Below are positions 40,299 through 41,618 of a stretch of DNA of 41,618 nucleotides, one piece after another. This stretch comes from a bacterium. Its GTDB lineage: Bacteria > Zhuqueibacterota > QNDG01 > JAGLOF01. Location of the stretch: NCBI GenBank assembly GCA_016934955.1, contig JAFGRY010000030.1:69899-111516 (forward strand), in the 5' to 3' direction. The notes below the pieces were generated by a model, which worked only from the letters and a program-made list of their open reading frames with translations, searched no databases and was not told where the DNA came from. The translations under genes and the position numbers were made by a program. Each line of letters begins with the position of its first letter. The first letter of the stretch is position 1.

Positions 40299-41618
40299 TC
40301 AGCGCAGTGCGTATCCCTCTCCGGACCGGCGCAGGACCCAGCGTTCTTTTTTGCTGAAATCGGCGGTGTACTCCCCGGTGCCGTACCGGACCGTCACCGG
40401 TGTTCCCGCCGGCGAGACCAGTTCCGCCCAGTGCAGGACGCCGTCTACCCAGGTCATGCCGACAGTGATATCGCCGCGGGCCTTCAGCCCGGACACCTGT
40501 CCCGCGGGCCAGGCCGAGGGCAGGGCCGGCAGCAGGTGGACGGCGCCGGCGTGAGACTGAAGCAGCATCTCGGCCACACCGGCGGTGTACCCGAAATTGC
40601 CGTCGATCTGAAAGGGGGGGTGGGCGTCGAAAAGGTTGCTGAATATCGATTTCTCAAACAGCCTCATGATGTGGTCATGGGCCATGTCTCCATCCTGCAG
40701 GCGGGCCGCGAAATTGATCAGCCAGCCGCGGCTCCAGCCGGTGCCGGCACCGCCGTGGGCGAGCCGGTATTCGAGTGTTTTGCGGGCGGCGGCAAAGAGT
40801 TCGGGGGTCTTCCCGGGAGTGATGTCGTCCCCGGGATGGAACGCGTACAGGTGTGACATGTGCCGGTGACCCTTTTCCGGTTCTTCGCGGGGGCGGTCCC
40901 ATTCCAGCAGCCGTCCGTCAGGTCCGATTACCGTCCCCGAACGCAGCTGGTCACGTTTTCGGCGGATCTCCGCGGTCTGGTCGTTTTCTATGCCGAGTAT
41001 TTCCGCGGCGGCCAGCGTGTTGTCGAACACTTCCCTGATGATCTGCTGATCCACGGCGCTGCCCCGGGTGAGGGCGGTGGGTGTACCGTCCGGGGCGAGG
41101 TAGGAATTTTCGGGTGAGGTGGCGAAGGATGAGACGAGGGTGCCGTCCCGGTCATCACGCACCAGCCAGTCCGCATAAAACAGAGCGCAGTCCCGCAGCA
41201 GCGGCCAGGCCCGGTCGGCGAGGAAGTCCCTGTCCCCGCTGAACCGGTAGTGTTCCCAGAGATGCTGCATGAGCCAGCCGCCGCCGTGGATCCAGGAGCC
41301 CCAGTAGGCCTGGGCCGCCCGCATCCAGGCCGGGGCCCAGAGGTCCGATGCGTGATGAACCACGAATCCCCGGCACCCGTACTGCTCCCGGGCCGTGATC
41401 CGTCCCCGTTCAGCCAGCCGTTCGATGTAGTCGAAAAGCGGCTCGTGACATTCACTGAGGTTGGTCACTTCCGCCGGCCAGTAGTTCATCTGCAGGTTGA
41501 TGTTGAGGTGGTAGTCGGCGTTCCAGGGCGCCTCGATGTGCTCGTTCCAGAGCCCCTGCAGATTGGCGGGATTGGTGCCGGGGCGGGAGCAGGCGATGAG
41601 CAGGTAGCGTCCGTACTG
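40299..41618 (-). CDS. GH95 alpha-L-fucosidase/galactosidase, 5' end outside window
   Basis: A partial gene: the last 439 residues are present and the reading frame is open to the right edge at 41618. The (alpha/alpha)6-barrel signature NADYHLNINLQMNYWPAEV includes the two catalytic-water Asn residues of GH95 (Asn421 and Asn423 in Bifidobacterium AfcA). ATSPENSY carries the general-acid Glu (Glu566), and QIDGNFGYTAGVAEMLLQSH carries Asp766. The C-terminal beta sandwich (VHLLPALPSAWPAGQVSGLKARGD) is complete. The family cleaves alpha-1,2-fucose (and in some members alpha-galactose) from glycans. No signal peptide can be assessed. It is the only recognisable glycoside hydrolase in the window. 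Confidence 0.93.
   Translation of the reverse strand, partial: QYGRYLLIACSRPGTNPANLQGLWNEHIEAPWNADYHLNINLQMNYWPAEVTNLSECHEPLFDYIERLAERGRITAREQYGCRGFVVHHASDLWAPAWMRAAQAYWGSWIHGGGWLMQHLWEHYRFSGDRDFLADRAWPLLRDCALFYADWLVRDDRDGTLVSSFATSPENSYLAPDGTPTALTRGSAVDQQIIREVFDNTLAAAEILGIENDQTAEIRRKRDQLRSGTVIGPDGRLLEWDRPREEPEKGHRHMSHLYAFHPGDDITPGKTPELFAAARKTLEYRLAHGGAGTGWSRGWLINFAARLQDGDMAHDHIMRLFEKSIFSNLFDAHPPFQIDGNFGYTAGVAEMLLQSHAGAVHLLPALPSAWPAGQVSGLKARGDITVGMTWVDGVLHWAELVSPAGTPVTVRYGTGEYTADFSKKERWVLRRSGEGYALR

Noticed and set aside
1..41618. CRISPR arrays, tRNA or rRNA genes, insertion sequences, phage genes
   Set aside because: No direct-repeat arrays, cloverleaf-like sequences, transposase or integrase motifs were seen on either strand.

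Overview
The window looks like chromosomal DNA of a moderately GC-rich, Gram-negative, double-membrane bacterium, most plausibly from the Bacteroidota/FCB side of the tree or an uncultivated relative. Evidence for this is an M6-type secreted protease ending in a type A type IX secretion (T9SS) sorting tail (NYPNPFNP ... GVYLYK), a secreted S46 dipeptidyl-peptidase, several lipoprotein signal peptides, outer-membrane beta-barrel proteins, and a TIGR03545/TIGR03546 pair. No rRNA, tRNA, CRISPR array, integrase or transposase was seen, so the lineage cannot be fixed further from this window. All but one of the genes lie on the minus strand. The exception is a beta-barrel gene at 9419-10126, which has its own leader and a strong hairpin where it converges with the next gene.

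Reading from the left: a clusterless MutY-like glycosylase (4-858); an operon running 4759 to 973 of a beta-barrel protein, an NTF2/SnoaL-like protein, a retinol-dehydrogenase-like SDR and a CrtI/RetSat-like flavoprotein; an HSL-type esterase (4906-5838); a beta-lactamase-fold lipoprotein (6209-7987); a mini-cluster of a zinc ribbon and a 4-OT-like tautomerase (8383-8860); the plus-strand barrel gene; the T9SS protease (10209-12884); TIGR03545 and TIGR03546 (13054-15386); a transglutaminase-like protein (15540-16178); a block of four secreted hydrolases (16658-22010: serine hydrolase, YtcJ-type amidohydrolase, SGNH lipase, serine hydrolase); and a 428-residue envelope protein (22551-23837).

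The right half holds a cysteine-rich small-protein cluster with a HEAT protein (24323-26135), a secreted Cys-nucleophile Ntn hydrolase (26520-27338), a polytopic glycosyltransferase-like protein (27449-28771), the S46 peptidase (29130-31262), a three-gene unit (36980 to 31749) of a four-repeat GH2-sandwich protein, an amidohydrolase lipoprotein and a membrane methyltransferase fused to HEAT repeats, a DUF6429 / histidine kinase / response regulator operon (39696 to 37084), a small inner-membrane lipoprotein, and the 3' end of a GH95 alpha-L-fucosidase that runs off the right edge.

Taken together the region is a housekeeping-to-accessory stretch rich in exported hydrolases for peptides, esters and glycans. 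Two signals cut across the individual genes. One is a repeated promoter architecture, TTGCAW - 17 bp - TATATT, in the AT-rich gaps ahead of at least five gene blocks. The other is a set of GC-rich palindromes in intergenic spaces, two of which share the 14-mer GCCCCCGGGCGATC. Two intergenic stretches also hold start-less open frames that read like remains of dead genes.
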